Shown here one piece after another: positions 11,671 to 23,819 of a stretch of DNA of 64,000 bases. Origin of the DNA: Arachis hypogaea (lineage: Eukaryota > Streptophyta > Magnoliopsida > Fabales > Fabaceae); NCBI RefSeq assembly GCF_003086295.3, contig NC_092052.1, positions 75,385,559-75,449,558 of the forward strand. Direction: 5' to 3'. Below the pieces are notes generated by a model. The model worked only from the letters and a program-made list of their open reading frames with translations. It ran no database searches and had not been told where the DNA came from. Both the position numbers and the translations under genes were made by a program. Position 1 is the stretch's first letter, and each line of letters begins with the position of its first letter.

Positions 11671-12117
11671 CATACCAGAAATAAAAAAATTCTGCAACTT
11701 TGCAGAATTTCAGATTTTAACACCAAACTTTGAATGATCATAACTCCCTCTACAAAAATCTAAATTTTACAAACTTTATATCAATTTGAAAAGTTTTCAA
11801 TGAATTTTACTTCTAAATAAATTTCAACAAATTTTGAAAACTGAGGCGTAAGTTATAATCAGACAAAGTTCACCAAACTTTCCTTTTTACCAAAAGTTCA
11901 CAAATTACAATTTCCCAATTTTCATAACTCAAACCAACCAAAACCAAATAAAACCATTCCAAACTCCATCTTTCATTGAAATCTATCTTTTATAATATAT
12001 TGCACCACTCTTACTAATTTTTCCTTCACATTTCATCATTCTCAACCTGAACATCAAATGTGTCACATTATAAACAATCCTCATTCACATTTTCTAACCA
12101 TATTACCATTTCATCAA

Positions 12118-12524
12118 AGGTGGACATTACTCCTGGTCACGCACACGCTTCAGTTACGTATACGCGTCGCTTGTAAAATGGCATGATCACATGTATGCTT
12201 CATCCATGCACATGCGTCGGTTCCAACTTCTCAAATCATTAAATTCTTGTGTTCCTTTCACTTTTGCATGCTTCCTCTTCATCCTCCATGCCATTCCTGC
12301 CTTATAAACCCTAGAATCACTTAACAAACACATCACGGCATCGAATGGTTATAAAAGAGAATTAAAAATAAGTAATTTTAAGGCCTAGGAAGCATGTTTT
12401 TCAATCATAGCACAAAATTAGGAAGGAATCTCAAAAACATGAAATTTACATGGATAAGTGTGAGTAAAGTTGATAAAATCCACTCGATTCGATCCAAAAT
12501 AAGTCATAAAGTAGTGGCTCAACA
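12118..12524 (-). repeat. Truncated 3' LTR of element B
   Basis: The minus strand starts TGTTGAGCC and matches the first ~400 bp of the LTR at 56464-57974, including the ACGCGTACGCGT-type palindromes. The rest of the LTR is missing; homology stops at 12118. A purine-rich tract follows inward, so this is a 3' LTR. Confidence 0.82.
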
Positions 12525-12564
12525 AATCTCCCCACACTTAAACGTTAGCATGTCCTCATGCTAA
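12525..12564 (-). other. Polypurine tract and hairpin of element B
   Basis: On the minus strand an 8-bp hairpin TTAGCATG-AGGA-CATGCTAA (12545-12564) is followed by TTTAAGTGTGGGGAG, which abuts the LTR. This is a good plus-strand primer tract. The hairpin with an AGGA loop is shared with the unrelated TGATGAGCGG family. Confidence 0.8.
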
Positions 12565-14331
12565 GCTCAAGGGAACCAAAAGAGTGAAGGGAAAATGGTA
12601 AGACTTATGTAATGCAACATATCTATATGAATGTAACTACATGCTAAATTCTTCTACCTACTTGGTTAAAAGTAAATCAATCTTCCAAGAGTAAATATGA
12701 ACTGGATTCCACTAATTCAAATCTCAAAATGAAGTACAAATAGACTTGCAAGAAGAAAGCTCATGAAAGCCGGGAACAAGGAATTGAGCATCAAACCCTC
12801 ACCGGAAGTGTATCCGCGCTAATCGCTCAAGTGTTTAAGGGTTGATTCTCTCCTAATCTTGCTCTCTAAGGCTTGCTCTTCTTTTACCAATCAACAAAAA
12901 TTTAATGCATGAATACACATATCAAGAGGTCTTTTCAAGGGTTGTAATGGGGTTAGGGTTAACGTAGGAATGTATTTGGTTAAGTAGACTAAAATCTGAA
13001 TCCTTGGTTAACCTAAACTTACCATCTAACCTAAGACAATCCATGTAATCAAAACGCAAACCTAACTACCCATTTACAATCTTTTGCCACATATCCATGC
13101 ATCCCCATTTTGAGCACAATTCATATACATCGCTATCACCACTTACTTTGGAGCATTTTTCCCCTTTTTTATTGTTTTCTTTTTTTTCTTTTGTTTTTCT
13201 TCTTTTTTTATTCTTTTTATATACGTAGTGGATCAACGCATGTGATTAAGGTATTGAATGCATGAACATGTGCCCAACTAAATTTTTCACATTTTCACCA
13301 AAAATATACAATACCCAATTTTCAACCCAATTTTCTCACACTTAAATCATACACACTCTCACTAGTCTAAGCTAACCAAGGATTCAAATTAAAGACATTC
13401 ATTATTTTTTGCTTAGAGTTAGTGATGTGCTAAAATAAAGAACAAATGGGGTAAAATAGGCTCAAAATTTGTTTGTAAAGGATGATGAAAGGGTAAGGCC
13501 ATATGGGTATGTAAGCCTAGTGAAACAAAGGCCTCAATCATATAAGTGTATTCATACATCAAACAATGAAAATATAGAATCAAGCAAGACAAAGATCACA
13601 ATCTTAGAGAGAACAACACACACTGAATCAAAATATTGGTTGATAAAATGCAACCAATCAATAAGCTCAAAATCTCACTAGGCTTGTGTGTTCTAGCTCT
13701 AAAACCATGTTCCAAAATAAATTTCTTCAAGCAAGTTCAAAAGTTTTAATTCAAATTTGTGAAATGCCCTAAAACAGTTTCTTGGAAAAGAAATTATCAC
13801 TTCAACCAAGTAGTGGTAAAATATGCACAAATTCTAACTAACATCGAATCTATCATGCAATGCAATAACTAAATAACAAAGAAAATTAAGATTTGGTGTT
13901 GCGAAAAGGAAGTAGTTATGCACGGAAGTCAGTCTCGACCTCTCCACACTTAAAGATTGCACTATCCACGGTACATGCAAAGATGAGCAAGGTGGATTAA
14001 GGTGGGTTGTTATAACTGATGAGCTCTTTCAAAATTTTGTGCAGAGGGACTTGTTGTTCGCCCCATTGAAAAGCTTTTTCTTTTCCTTCTTGGTGGCCGA
14101 CCTGAAAGGGCAGAAAAAGATGGGCCCAAAAATAAAGCAAATAGAATATAGGTGGGGCTATTGCCAAATAAGAATGCGGTTCTCAACTACATGGTAACCA
14201 CAACATGTAAGTGACAAAACAATAGACGCAAAGGGCATGTCAAATAACACTTGATGCAAGAGTAAAGTCAAAGTATAAATAAATGGCATAAAGAGAACAC
14301 TCGGAAGCATCAAGTTCAAACATGAATTGAC
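12565..14331 (-). other. 3' noncoding region of element B
   Basis: About 1.8 kb without a recognisable ORF. At 13939-13954 the minus strand reads TTTAAGTGTGGAGAGG, nearly the same as the 3' polypurine tract, 1.4 kb upstream of it. The region stops at 14331 where the LTR of element A starts part-way, so a deletion joined them. Poly-T and A-rich tracts occur near 13140-13220. Confidence 0.6.
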
Positions 14332-15802
14332 ACAAGTAATACCTTACGTGAGTAAGGGTCGATCCCACGGAGATCGTCGGCTTGAAGCAAGCTATGGTTA
14401 TCTTGTAACTCTTAGTCAGGATATCAATAATTCTCAGATTTAATTGTAAAAAGTAAAAGAACATGAAATAAATACTTGTTTTGCAGTAATGGAGAACAGG
14501 TTGAGGTTTTGGAGATGCTCTATCTTCTGAATCTCTACTTTCCTACTGTCTTCTTCTTCATGCACGCAAGGCTCCTTCCATGGCAAGCTGTATATTGGTG
14601 GATCACCGTTGTCAATGGCTACCATCTGTCCTCTCAGTGAAAATGGTCCAAATGCGCTGTCACCGCACGGCTAATCATCTGTCGGTTCTCACTCATGCTG
14701 GAATAGGATCCATTGATCCTTTTGCGTCTGTCACTACGCCCAGCACTTGCGAGTTTGAAGCTCGTCATAGTCATCCCTTCCCAGATCCTACTTGGAATAC
14801 CACAGACAGGGTTTAGACTTTCCAGATCTCAAGAATGGCTGCCAATAATTCTAGCTTATACCACGAAGACTCTGATCTGAATCAGGAGGCTAAGAGATAT
14901 GCACTCAGTCTAAGGTAGAATGGAAGTGGTTGTCAGGCATGCATTCATAGGTGAGAATGATGATGAGTGTCACAGATCATCACATTCATCAAGTTGAAGA
15001 ACAAGTGTATATCTTAGAGAAGAGACAAGCGTGATTGAATGGAAAACAGTAGTAATTGCATTAATTCATCAAAACACAGCAAAGCTCTTCACCCCCAACC
15101 ATGGGGTTTAGAGACTCATGCTGTCAGAAATATAATATGAAATATGTAAAGTGTCATGAGGTACAAGATGAATCACTAAAAGTAGTTTTTATAATAAACT
15201 AGTGACCTAGGGTTACAGAAAATGAGTAAGCTAGAATAATTAGTGTAAAAATCCACTTCCGGGGCCCACTTGGTGTGTGCTTGGGCTGAGCATTGAAGCT
15301 TTCACGTGTAGAGACCTTTCTTGGAGTTAAATGCCAGCTTTAGTGCCAGTTTGGGCGTTTAACTCTAGTTTTCATGCCAGTTCTGGCGTTTTGACGCCAG
15401 AATTTCTATGCTGACTTGAAACGCCGGTTTGGGCCATCAAATCTCAAGAAAAGTATGAACTATTATATATTGCTGAAAAGCCCAGGATGTCTACTTTCCA
15501 ACGCCATTGAGAGCGCGCCAATTGGGCTTCTGTAGCTCCAGAAAATCCACTTCGAGTACAGGAAGGTCAGAATCCAACAACATCTACAGTCCTTTTTCAG
15601 CCTCTGAATCAGATTTTTGCTCAGGTCCCTCAATTTCAGCCAGAAAATACCTGAAATCACAGAAAAACACACAAACTTATAGTAAAGTCCAGAAATATGA
15701 TTTTTGAATAAAAACTAATAAAAACATAATAAAAACTAACTAAAACATATTGAAAACTACCTAAAAATAATGCCAAAAAGCGTATAAATTATCCGCTCAT
15801 CA
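14332..15802 (-). repeat. 3' LTR of element A, truncated
   Basis: Near-identical to 23820-25356 along its length. It starts TGATGAGCGGATAATTTATA at 15802 and is cut at 14332, before the conserved terminal GTGCACCA. It contains TGGCGTT...AACGCCA motifs near 15340-15430. Short ORFs on both strands here recur in the other LTR and are not genes. Confidence 0.9.
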
Positions 15803-15838
15803 CAACACCAAACTTAAATTGTTGCTTGTCCCCAAGAA
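15803..15838 (-). other. Hairpin and polypurine-tract position of element A
   Basis: Minus strand: CTTGGGGACAAGCAAC hairpin arm, then AATTTAAGTTTGGTGTTG directly against the LTR start. The left stem arm is slightly mutated here (GTTTCTTG instead of GTTGCTTG). Confidence 0.8.
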
Positions 15839-16900
15839 ACTAAAAACAAGATAGGATAAAAAGAAGAGAATATACAATGAATTCCAAAAACATCTATGAA
15901 GATCAGTCTTAATTAGATGAGCGGGGCTATTAGCTTTTTGCTTCTGAACAGTTTTGGCATCTCACTTTATCCTTTGAAGTTCAGAATGATTGGCATCTAT
16001 GGGAACTCAGAATTCAGATAGTGTTATTGATTCTCCTAGTTCAGTATGTTGATTCTTGAACACAACTACTTTATGAGTCTTGGCCGTGACCCTAAGCATT
16101 TTGTTTTCCAGTATTACCACCGGATACATAAATGCCACAGACACATAACTGGGTGAACCTTTTCAGATTATGACTCAGCTTTGCTAGAGTCCACAATTAG
16201 AGGTGTCCAGAGCTCTTAAGCACACTCTTTTTGATTTGGACCACGACTTTAACCGCTCAGTCTCAAGCTTCTCACTTGACACCTTCACGCCACAAGCACA
16301 TGGTTAGGGACAGCTTGGTTTAGCCGCTTAGGCCAGGATTTTATTCCTGTAGGCCCTCCTATCCACTAATGCTCAAAGCCTTGGATCCTTTTTATTTTAC
16401 CCTTGCCTTTTGGTTTAAAGGGCGATTGGCTTTTTCTTCTTGCTTTTTCTTTTTCTCTCTTTTTCCTTCTTTTTTTTTTGCAAGCTTTGTATTCACTGCT
16501 TTCTCTTGCTTCAAGAATCATTTTTATGATTTTTCAGATTATCAATAACATTTCTCCTTTTCTATTATTCTTTCAAGAGCCAACAATTTTAACATTCATA
16601 AACAACAAATTCAAAAATATGCACTGTTCAAGCATTCATTCAGAAAGACAAAAAGTATTGCCACCACATCAAAATAATTAAACTGTTTTAAAATTCAAAA
16701 TTCACGTACTTCTTTTTCTTTTTCAGAAAACATTTTTCATTTTAAGAAATGTGATGGATTCATAGGACATTCATAGCTTTAAGTCATAGACACTAAGACA
16801 CTAATGATCATGTGATAAAGACACAAACATAGATAGAACAAAAGCATAATTTTCAAAAAACAGAAAAATAGGAGCAAGGAGATTAAAGAACGCGTCCACC
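15839..16900 (-). other. Long conserved 3' noncoding region of element A
   Basis: About 1.06 kb with no ORF. It is clearly alignable to the equivalent regions of E, G, F and L, including blocks around GGATCCAAGGCTTTGAGCAT, GTGTGCTTAAGAAC, ATGTATCCGGTGGTAATACT and GAGATGCCAAAACTGTTCAG. A purine-rich low-complexity stretch lies near ORF3. Confidence 0.7.
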
Positions 16901-17192
16901 TTAGTGATGGCGGCTTGTTCTTCCTCTTGAAGATCTTATGAAGTGCTTTAGCTCCTCTATGTCTCTTCCTTGCCTTTGTTACTTCTCTCTCATGGCCTTT
17001 TGTTCCTCTCTAATTTCATGGAGGATAGTGGAACGCTCTTGTTGAGGTCCATGAGTGGGCTCTCTTGTTTGCTCCATCCTTTTCTTAGTGATGGGCTTTT
17101 GAGATGAATCTCTCAATCTCCCATGACTTGGAGGTGGAAGCTTTTGCCTTCCCTTTCCTCTTTCTAGAGGTTTCTCCAGCCTTAGGTGCCAT
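16901..17192 (-). pseudogene. ORF3 of element A with a large internal deletion
   Basis: It starts MAPKAGETSRKRKGKAKAST and runs to FISKAH, then jumps to the distal part (ITKKRMEQTREPTHG, LHEIREEQKAMREK, QRQGRDIEELK, ending near SRHH). The same protein in F has about 700 bp between these points. The join lies at AAGCYCATCA, present at both deletion ends in F (about 50636 and 51360), so the deletion used about 9 bp of microhomology. ORF3 is a putative plant transposon-protein type sequence of unknown function. Confidence 0.85.
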
Positions 17193-17228
17193 AAATGGTT
17201 ATGGAAACACAAAAAAGCAATGTTTTTT

Positions 17229-17267
17229 CCACACCAAACTTAGAAGGTTTGCTCGTCCTCGAGCAAA
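17229..17267 (-). other. Internal hairpin plus polypurine-like motif before ORF3 (A)
   Basis: Minus strand: TTTGCTCG-AGGA-CGAGCAAA hairpin (17248-17267), then CTAAGTTTGGTGTGG, about 37 bp upstream of the ORF3 ATG. It closely resembles the hairpin and tract at the 3' LTR border. Confidence 0.8.
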
Positions 17268-17398
17268 AGAAGAAAGAAGGAAGGAGAAGAAGAAGAAAAT
17301 GGAGGAGATGGAGAGGTGTGAGTGGTTAAGAGGTGATGGGGAAGAGTATTTGGGGAAGGGTGTTATTGGAATGTGTGAAGAAGAAAGAGGTTGAGTTG

Positions 17399-17466
17399 AG
17401 GTAGGTGGGGATCCTGTGGGGTCCACAGATCCTGAGGTGTCAAGGATTTCTCATCCCTGCACCATT
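17399..17466 (-). promoter_or_regulatory. Conserved GC-rich block upstream of ORF3 (A)
   Basis: Contains CCTCAGGATCTGTGGACCCC and CACAGGATCCCCACC on the minus strand. The same block occurs in E (27513-27580) and F (50019-50104). The TATA-containing segment that separates block and hairpin in E and F is missing here (about 130 bp instead of 330-370). A cis-regulatory role is inferred. Confidence 0.5.
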
Positions 17467-17580
17467 CTGGCGTGTAAACGCCCCTTTGAGTGCCAATCCT
17501 GGCATTAAACGCCAGGTTGCTGCCCATTTCTAGCGTTAAACGCCAGTCTGGTGCCCTTTTCTGGCGTTTGAACGCCAGTA
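17467..17580. repeat. TGGCGTTTAACGCCA palindrome array (A, 3' region)
   Basis: Four inverted motifs (17467, 17499, 17531 and 17562 areas), about 30 bp apart. Confidence 0.85.
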
Positions 17581-17723
17581 AGCTCCTCCTCCAGGGTATG
17601 CTATTTTTAATGCTATTTTTCATTCTGTTTTTGCTTTTTCAGTTGTTTTTGTGACTCCACATGATCATCAACCTAAAGAAAATATAAAATAACAATGGAA
17701 AATAAATATATATAATTAAAGAA

Positions 17724-17760
17724 CATTGGGTTGCCTCCCAATAAGCGCTTCTTTATTGTC
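17724..17760 (-). other. Conserved post-pol stem-loop motif (element A)
   Basis: Minus strand AAGAAGCGCTTATTGGGAGG then CAACCCAATG; stem TTGGG/CCCAA. Directly after the pol stop. Confidence 0.75.
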
Positions 17761-17783
17761 TTTAGCTGGACCTTGACTGAGCT

Positions 17784-20526
17784 TTATTCTAGTCTCAGTT
17801 TTGAGCATTCTTGCTCAAAATTGCTTTCAAGATAATGTTTGATTCTCTGTCCATTAACAATGAAATTTTTGTCAAAGTCAATATCCTGAAGTTCAACATA
17901 TCCATATGGTGACACACTTGTAATCACATATGGTCCCCTCCACCGGGATTTTAATTTCACGGGGAATAATCTGAGCCTAGAGTTAAACAGCAGAACCTTC
18001 TGTCCTGGTTCAAAGACTCTAGATGACAGTTTCTTGTCATGCCACCTTTTTGCTTTCTCCTTATAAATTTTTGCATTTTCAAAAGTATTGAGTCTGAATT
18101 CCTCTAACTCATTCAGCTGGAGCAATCTTTTCTCTCCAGCTAACTTAGCATCTAGGTTTAGGTATCTGGTTGCCCAGTAGGCTTTATGTTCTAGTTCCAC
18201 GGGCAGATGACAGGCCTTTCCATATACAAGCTGGTATGGAGAGGTTCCTATAGGAGTCTTGAATGCTGTTCTGTATGCCTACAGAGCATCATCCAAGCTT
18301 TTTGCCCAATCCTTTCTACGGGCAATTACAGTCCGTTCCAGGATTCTTTTTAGTTCTCTATTAGAGACTTTAGCCTGCTCATTTGTTTGTGGGTGATATG
18401 GAGTTGCTACTTTGTGGCTAATTCCATATCGGACCATAGCAGAGTATAGCTGTTTATTGTAGAAATGAGTGCCCCTGTCACTGATTAGTACTCTGGGGAC
18501 GCCAAATCTGCTGAAGATATTTTTCTGGAGGAATTTTAGTACGGTCTTAGTATCATTAGTGGGTGTGGCAATTGCTTCTACCCATTTAGATACATAGTCT
18601 ACTACCACCAGAATGTAAGTGTTTGAGTATGATGGTGGGAAGGGACCCATGAAGTCAATACCCCATACATCAAACAACTTAATCTCTAAGATCCCTTGTT
18701 GAGGCATGGCATAACCATGAAGCAAGTTGCCAGTTCTTTGGCAACTGTCACAGTTACGCACAAACTCTCGGGCATCCCTATATAGAGTAGGCCAGTAGAA
18801 GCCACATTGGAGGACCTTAGTGGCTGTTCGCTTACCTCCGAAATGTCGTCTATACTGTGATCCGTGGCAGTGCCATAGGATCTTTTGTGCCTCTTCTCTA
18901 GGTACGCATCTGCAGATCATTCCATCTGCACATCTCTTAAAGAGATATGGTTCATCCCATAAGTAGTACTTTGCATCGGAAATTAGTTTTTTCGTCTGCA
19001 CCCTACTGTACTCTTTGGGTATGAACCTCACAGCTTTATAATTTGCAATGTCTGTAAACCATGGTGCTTCCTGAATGGCGAAGAGTTGCTCATCCGGAAA
19101 GGTTTCAGAGATCTCAGTAGGAGGGAGGGATGCCCCTGCTACTGGTTCTATCCGGGACAGGTGATCAGCTACCTGGTTCTCTGTCCCTTTTCTGTCTCTT
19201 ATTTCTATATCAAACTCTTGCAGAAGCAACACCCATCTTATGAGCCTGGGTTTTGAATCCTGCTTTGTGAGTAGGTATTTAAGAGCAGCATGGTCAGTAT
19301 ACACAATCACTTTTGAACCTACTAAATAGGATCTAAACTTGTCAATGGCATAAACCACTGCAAGTAACTCTTTTTCTGTGGCTGTGTAATTCTTATGTGC
19401 ATCATTTAAAACATGGCTAGCATAATAAATGACGTGCAAAAGCTTGTTATGCCTCTGTCCCAACACTGCACCAATGGTATGGTCACTGGCATCACACATT
19501 AGTTCGAATGGTAATGTCCAGTCTGGTGCAGAGATGACTGGTGCTGTGACAAGCTTAGCTTTCAGGGTTTCAAACGCTTGCCGACATTCTGTATCAAACA
19601 CAAATGGCGTGTCAGCAGCTAGTAGATTGCTCAGAGGTTTTGCAATTTTTGAAAAATCCTTTTATAAACCTCCTGTAGAATCCAGCATGTCCCAGAAAGC
19701 TTTTGATTGCCTTTACATTGGCAAGTGGTGGTAATTTTTCAATTACCTCTACCTTAGCTTGATCCACCTCTATTCCTTTGTTCGAAATTTTATGCCCAAG
19801 AACAATTCCTTCAGTCACCATAAAGTGACATTTTTCCCAGTTTAAAACCAGGTTAGTCTCTTGGCACCTTTTCAGAACAAATACTAGATGATCAAGACAT
19901 GAGCTGAATAAGTCTCCAAATACTGAGAAGTCATCCATGAAGACTTCCAGAAAATTTTCCACCATATCAGAGAAAATAGAGAGCATGCATCTCTGAAAGG
20001 TTGTAGGTGCATTACACAGACCAAAAGGCATCCTTCTGTATGGGAATACTCCAGATGGACATGTGAATGCTGTTTTTTCTTGATCCTGAGGATCTACTAC
20101 AATTTGGTTGTAGCCTGAATAGCCATCCAAAAAGCAGTAATAGTCATGACCTGCTAGTCTCTCTAGCATTTGGTCTATGAATGGTAAAGGAAAATGATCC
20201 TTTCTGGTGGCTGTAATGAGCCTTCTGTAGTCAATACACATACGCCACCCTGTAACTGTTCTTGTAGGAACCAGTTCATTCTTTTCATTGTGAACCACTG
20301 TCATGCCTCCCTTTTTGGGTACAACTTGGACATGACTTACCCAGGGGCTATCAGAAATAGGATAAATAATCACAGCCTCTACTAACTTAGTGACCTCTTT
20401 CTGCACCACCTCCTTCATGGCTGGATTTAGCCGCCTCTGTGGTTGAACCACTGGCTTAGCATCATCCTCCAATAGGATCTTGTACATGCATCTTGCTGAG
20501 CTAATGCCCTTAATATCACTTATGGA
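17784..20526 (-). pseudogene. RT - RNase H - integrase of element A
   Basis: In order: RT (20487-19680) with YCFLDGYSGYNQI, RRMPFGLCNAPTTFQRCM and the catalytic FMDDFSVFG; RNase H (about 19600-19150) with [18 protein letters not shown] and [10 protein letters not shown]; integrase with an HCHGS...NCDSCQ zinc module, [19 protein letters not shown] and [12 protein letters not shown]; and a C-terminal [13 protein letters not shown] segment. Breaks: a frameshift near 19605, a TAG at a conserved Trp (18279-18281), and the catalytic integrase Glu replaced by Lys in QAKVSN. These are Athila-group signatures. It makes cDNA and inserts it; this copy cannot. Confidence 0.92.
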
Positions 20527-22853
20527 CTACCCAAGAGCTGTCTTGTGTGTCCTTAGCACTTGAATTAGTGCTTTCTCTTCCTGTGAATTTAAAGCAGAGC
20601 TTATGATCACTGGAAAAGTATCACCTTCTCCTAGAAATGCATATTTCAGGGATGGTGGTAGTGGTTTGAGCTCGGGTTTAGGAGGTTTCTCCTCTTCCTG
20701 AGGGATTTTCAGAGGTTCTTTTATTTCCTCTGATTCCTCCAGATCAGGCTGAACATCTTTAAAGATGTCATCTAGCTCTGATTCGAGACTTTCAGTCATA
20801 TTGATCTCTTCCACCAAAGAGTCAATGATATCAGCGCTCATGCAGTCATTTGATGTGTCTGGATGCTGCATAGCTTTGACAGCATTTAACTTGAACTCAT
20901 CCCCATTGACTCTCAGGGTCACTTCTCCTTTTTGTACATCAATAAGAGTTCGCCCAGTTGCTAGGAAAGGTCTTCCAAGAATGAGAGTTGCACTCTTGTG
21001 CTCCTCCATCTCTAGCACTACAAAGTCAGTGGGAAAGAAAAATGGCCCAACCTTGACAATCATGTCCTTAATTATGCCTGATGGATATTTAATGGATCCA
21101 TCAGCAAGTTGAAGACATATCCGGGTTGGTTTGACTTCTTCAGTCAAGCCAAGCTTTCTGATAGTGGATGCAGGGATTAGATTGATACTTGCCCCAAGGT
21201 CACATAGAGCTGTCTTGGTACAAGCACCTTCTAATGTGCATGGTATCATAAAGCTTTCTGGATCCTCAAGCTTCTCTCGTAAGCTTTTCAGAATGACTGT
21301 ACTGCATTCTTCAGTGAGAAACACCTTTTCAGTTTCTCTCCACTCCTTCTTATGACTTAAGATCTCTTTCATGAACTTAGCATAAGAGGGTATTTGCTCA
21401 AGTGCCTCTACAAACGGGATCTTTATCTCAAGAGTCCTGAGATAGTCTGCAAAGCGGGCAAATTGTTTATCCTGTTTCGCTTGGCGGAGTTTCTGAGGAT
21501 AAGGCATCTTGGCTTTATATTCTTCAACCTTAGTTGCTGCAGGTTTATTCCCTACAGAGGTGGTTGGAGAAGCCTTCTTAAAGGGGTTACTATCAGCACT
21601 TGCAGGTGTCTGATCCCTCATTGGCGTTTGAACGCCAGGATTGGGTGCTGGATGGGCATTGAACGCCAGCTTCCCACCCTTTTCTGGCATTTGAACGCCA
21701 GAACTGGGCAAGGAATGGGCGTTCAACGCCAACTTTTCTCCCTTTTCTGGCATTTGATCGCCAAAAGTGAGCATCCATTGGGCGTTTGACACCAATCTTT
21801 CACCCTTTTCTGGCGTTTGAATGCCAGAATTATTCCTCTCTGGGCTCTTGCTGTCCTCAGAGGAATTTCGGGCAGCGGTTTGGTCATCCTCTGTCAGTTG
21901 TTCCTTTCTTGGCTTTCTGCTACTTTGAGATGATTTATTCAATGTCTTCCCGCTCCTTAGTTGGACAGCTTGGCATTCTTCTGTTATCTGTTTAGATAGC
22001 TGCTGTCTTGTCTGATTCAATTGTGCTTCCATATTCTTGTTAGCATTTTTAGTGTCTTGGAGCATCTCTTTAAATTCTGCTAATTGTTTTGTCATAAGGA
22101 GTAATTGCTGATTAAGTTCGACAATCTGTTCTTGAGGATTAGGATCAGTAGTTACTGTCCTAGCCTCTTCTTTTAATGAGGACTCACTGCTTGAGTACAG
22201 ATGTTGATTTCTAGCAACCGTATCTATAAGTTCTTGAGCCGCTTCAATTGTCTTTCTCATGTGTATAGATCCACCAGCTGAGTAGTTAGAGACATTTGAG
22301 CTCTTTCTGTAAGCCCATAGTAGAAGATGTCTAACTATACCCACTCTGAAAACATTTCAGAGGGGCATTTCCTTAGCATCCCTCTATACCTTTCCCAAGC
22401 ATTATAAAGGGATTCATGATCCTCTTGTTTAAAGCCTTGGATGTCCAGCCTTAGCTATGTCATCCTTTTTGGAGGGTAAAATTGATTTAGGAATTTGTCT
22501 GATAACTGTCTCCATGTTTTTATGCTTGCTGTGGGTTGGTTATTTAACCACCTCTTAGCTTGATCTTTTACAGCAAATGGAAATAGTAATAATATGTAGA
22601 CATCCTGATTCACTTCTTTATCACGTACTGTGTCAGCAATTTGTAAGAACTGTGCCAGAAACTCAATAGGTTCTTCCTTTGGAAGACCGGAATACTGGCA
22701 ATTTTGCTGCACCATGATAATGAGCTGAGGATTTAGCTCAAAACTACTTGCTTTGATGGGAGGTATACATATGCTACTCCCATATGCAGCTGTAATGGGG
22801 TTAGCATATGACCCCAGAGTTCTTCTGGACTGTTCATTTCCACTTATGTCCAT
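20527..22853 (-). pseudogene. gag - protease of element A
   Basis: It starts MDISGNEQSRRTLGSY at 22853, then FELNPQLIIMVQQNCQYSGL, LLLFPFAVKDQAKRWL and FLNQFYPPKRM (gag core). A stop and frameshift lie near 22340-22460. A coiled, Gln-rich middle carries the in-frame palindrome repeats. The protease has ALCDLGASINLIPAS, where DLGAS is the aspartic active site, then PTDFVVLEMEEHKSATLILG and RPFLATGRTLIDV. The frame ends at a TAG replacing Trp (20527-20529) just before RT, so gag-pro-pol was one polyprotein. The first Met is chosen from position after the leader and match to P. Confidence 0.9.
21621..21827 (-). repeat. Palindrome array encoded in frame within gag-protease (A)
   Basis: Seven TGGCGTTNAACGCCA-type inverted motifs lie inside the open frame between gag and protease, encoding repeats like GVQMPEKGEKLALNAHSLPS. 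The same DNA motif is also found in the LTRs and before ORF3. Element P has a shorter version at 39536-39640. Confidence 0.85.
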
Positions 22854-23795
22854 GATGGAGGAAAGGGAATTAATATGAATTGCAAATAAATTATATTTTT
22901 AAAATTTTTTTATTTTATTTAATTAAAAGTAACCGAATAAAATAAAACAAAATAAATGGAAGATAAAATAAAAGTTTCAAAAATTAGAAGAAAATGAAAT
23001 AAAAGCAAATTGAAAACTAAATTAATTAATTAATTAAAAATATTTTGGAATTAGCAATCAAAAAGATATGATTGAAAATTATTTTGAAAAGATATGATTG
23101 AGAAGATATGATTGCAATTTATAAAAAAAAAGGATATGGTTGAAAAGATATGATTGAAGAAATTAAAAAGATTTGATTTTTGAAAAATATTTGAAAAGAT
23201 CAATTTTTGAAATTAGAATTTTGACTTGACTAAAAAAAAGATATGATTTTGAAAAATCTTTGACTAATTTAATGCAAAATTTCGAAATTTATGAGTAAAA
23301 TAAGGAAAATATATTTTTTTGATTTTTGAATTTTAATGAAGAAAGAGAAAAACAACAAAATAACACTAAACTTAGAAATTTTAGATCAAAACAAAGAGAA
23401 CAAACAAGAAAACTTTGAATGTCAAGATGAACACAAAGAACACTTTGAAGATCAAGATGAACACCAAGAACAAATTTTTGAAAAAAAATTAAGTAAATAA
23501 AAGCACAAGGGACACCAAACTTAAAATTTTTAGAAAATCAAACACAAATTTTCGAAAATTTAAAGGAAAACACAAAGAAGACACCAAACTTAGAATTTTT
23601 AAAGATCAAGAAAGAACTAGGAACATGAAAATTCGAAAAATTGAAAGAAAATAAAAGCATACAATTGACACCAAACTTAAAATATGAAACTAAACTCAAA
23701 TAAAAGACTCAAATTTAGTGACTCTAAACTAACAAAAATAAATTATTCCTAATCTAAGCAACAAGATAAACCGTCAATTGTCCAAACTCGAACAA
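22854..23795 (-). other. Untranslated leader of element A
   Basis: AT-rich, with GATATGATTGAAAA-like repeats (23050-23240). It has four copies of the polypurine-like motif AAGTTTGGTGT or AAGTTTAGTGTT on the minus strand (about 23352, 23511, 23580 and 23667). No ORF. Confidence 0.7.
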
Positions 23796-23813
23796 TCCCC
23801 GGCAACGGCGCCA
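23796..23813 (-). other. Primer binding site, tRNA-Asp type (element A)
   Basis: TGGCGCCGTTGCCGGGGA on the minus strand, exact and six bases from the LTR end. Confidence 0.93.
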
Positions 23814-23819
23814 AAAACT

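Larger units (their letters stand above)
10343..12117. other. Unclassified LTR-like repeat region
   Basis: No coding domain is visible. The region holds a diverged tandem duplication (10790-10920), an array of GTGCGTACGCAC-type palindromes (11345-11670) and an AT-rich tract. The GC-rich left part, the palindrome array and the absence of genes look like an LTR or 3' noncoding part of another retrotransposon family. I could not find its boundaries or primer site. Confidence 0.45.

Noticed and set aside
13140..13230. Poly-T tract as a possible terminator or retroposon tail
   Set aside because: No linked body or target duplication; similar T-rich runs are common in this AT-rich region.
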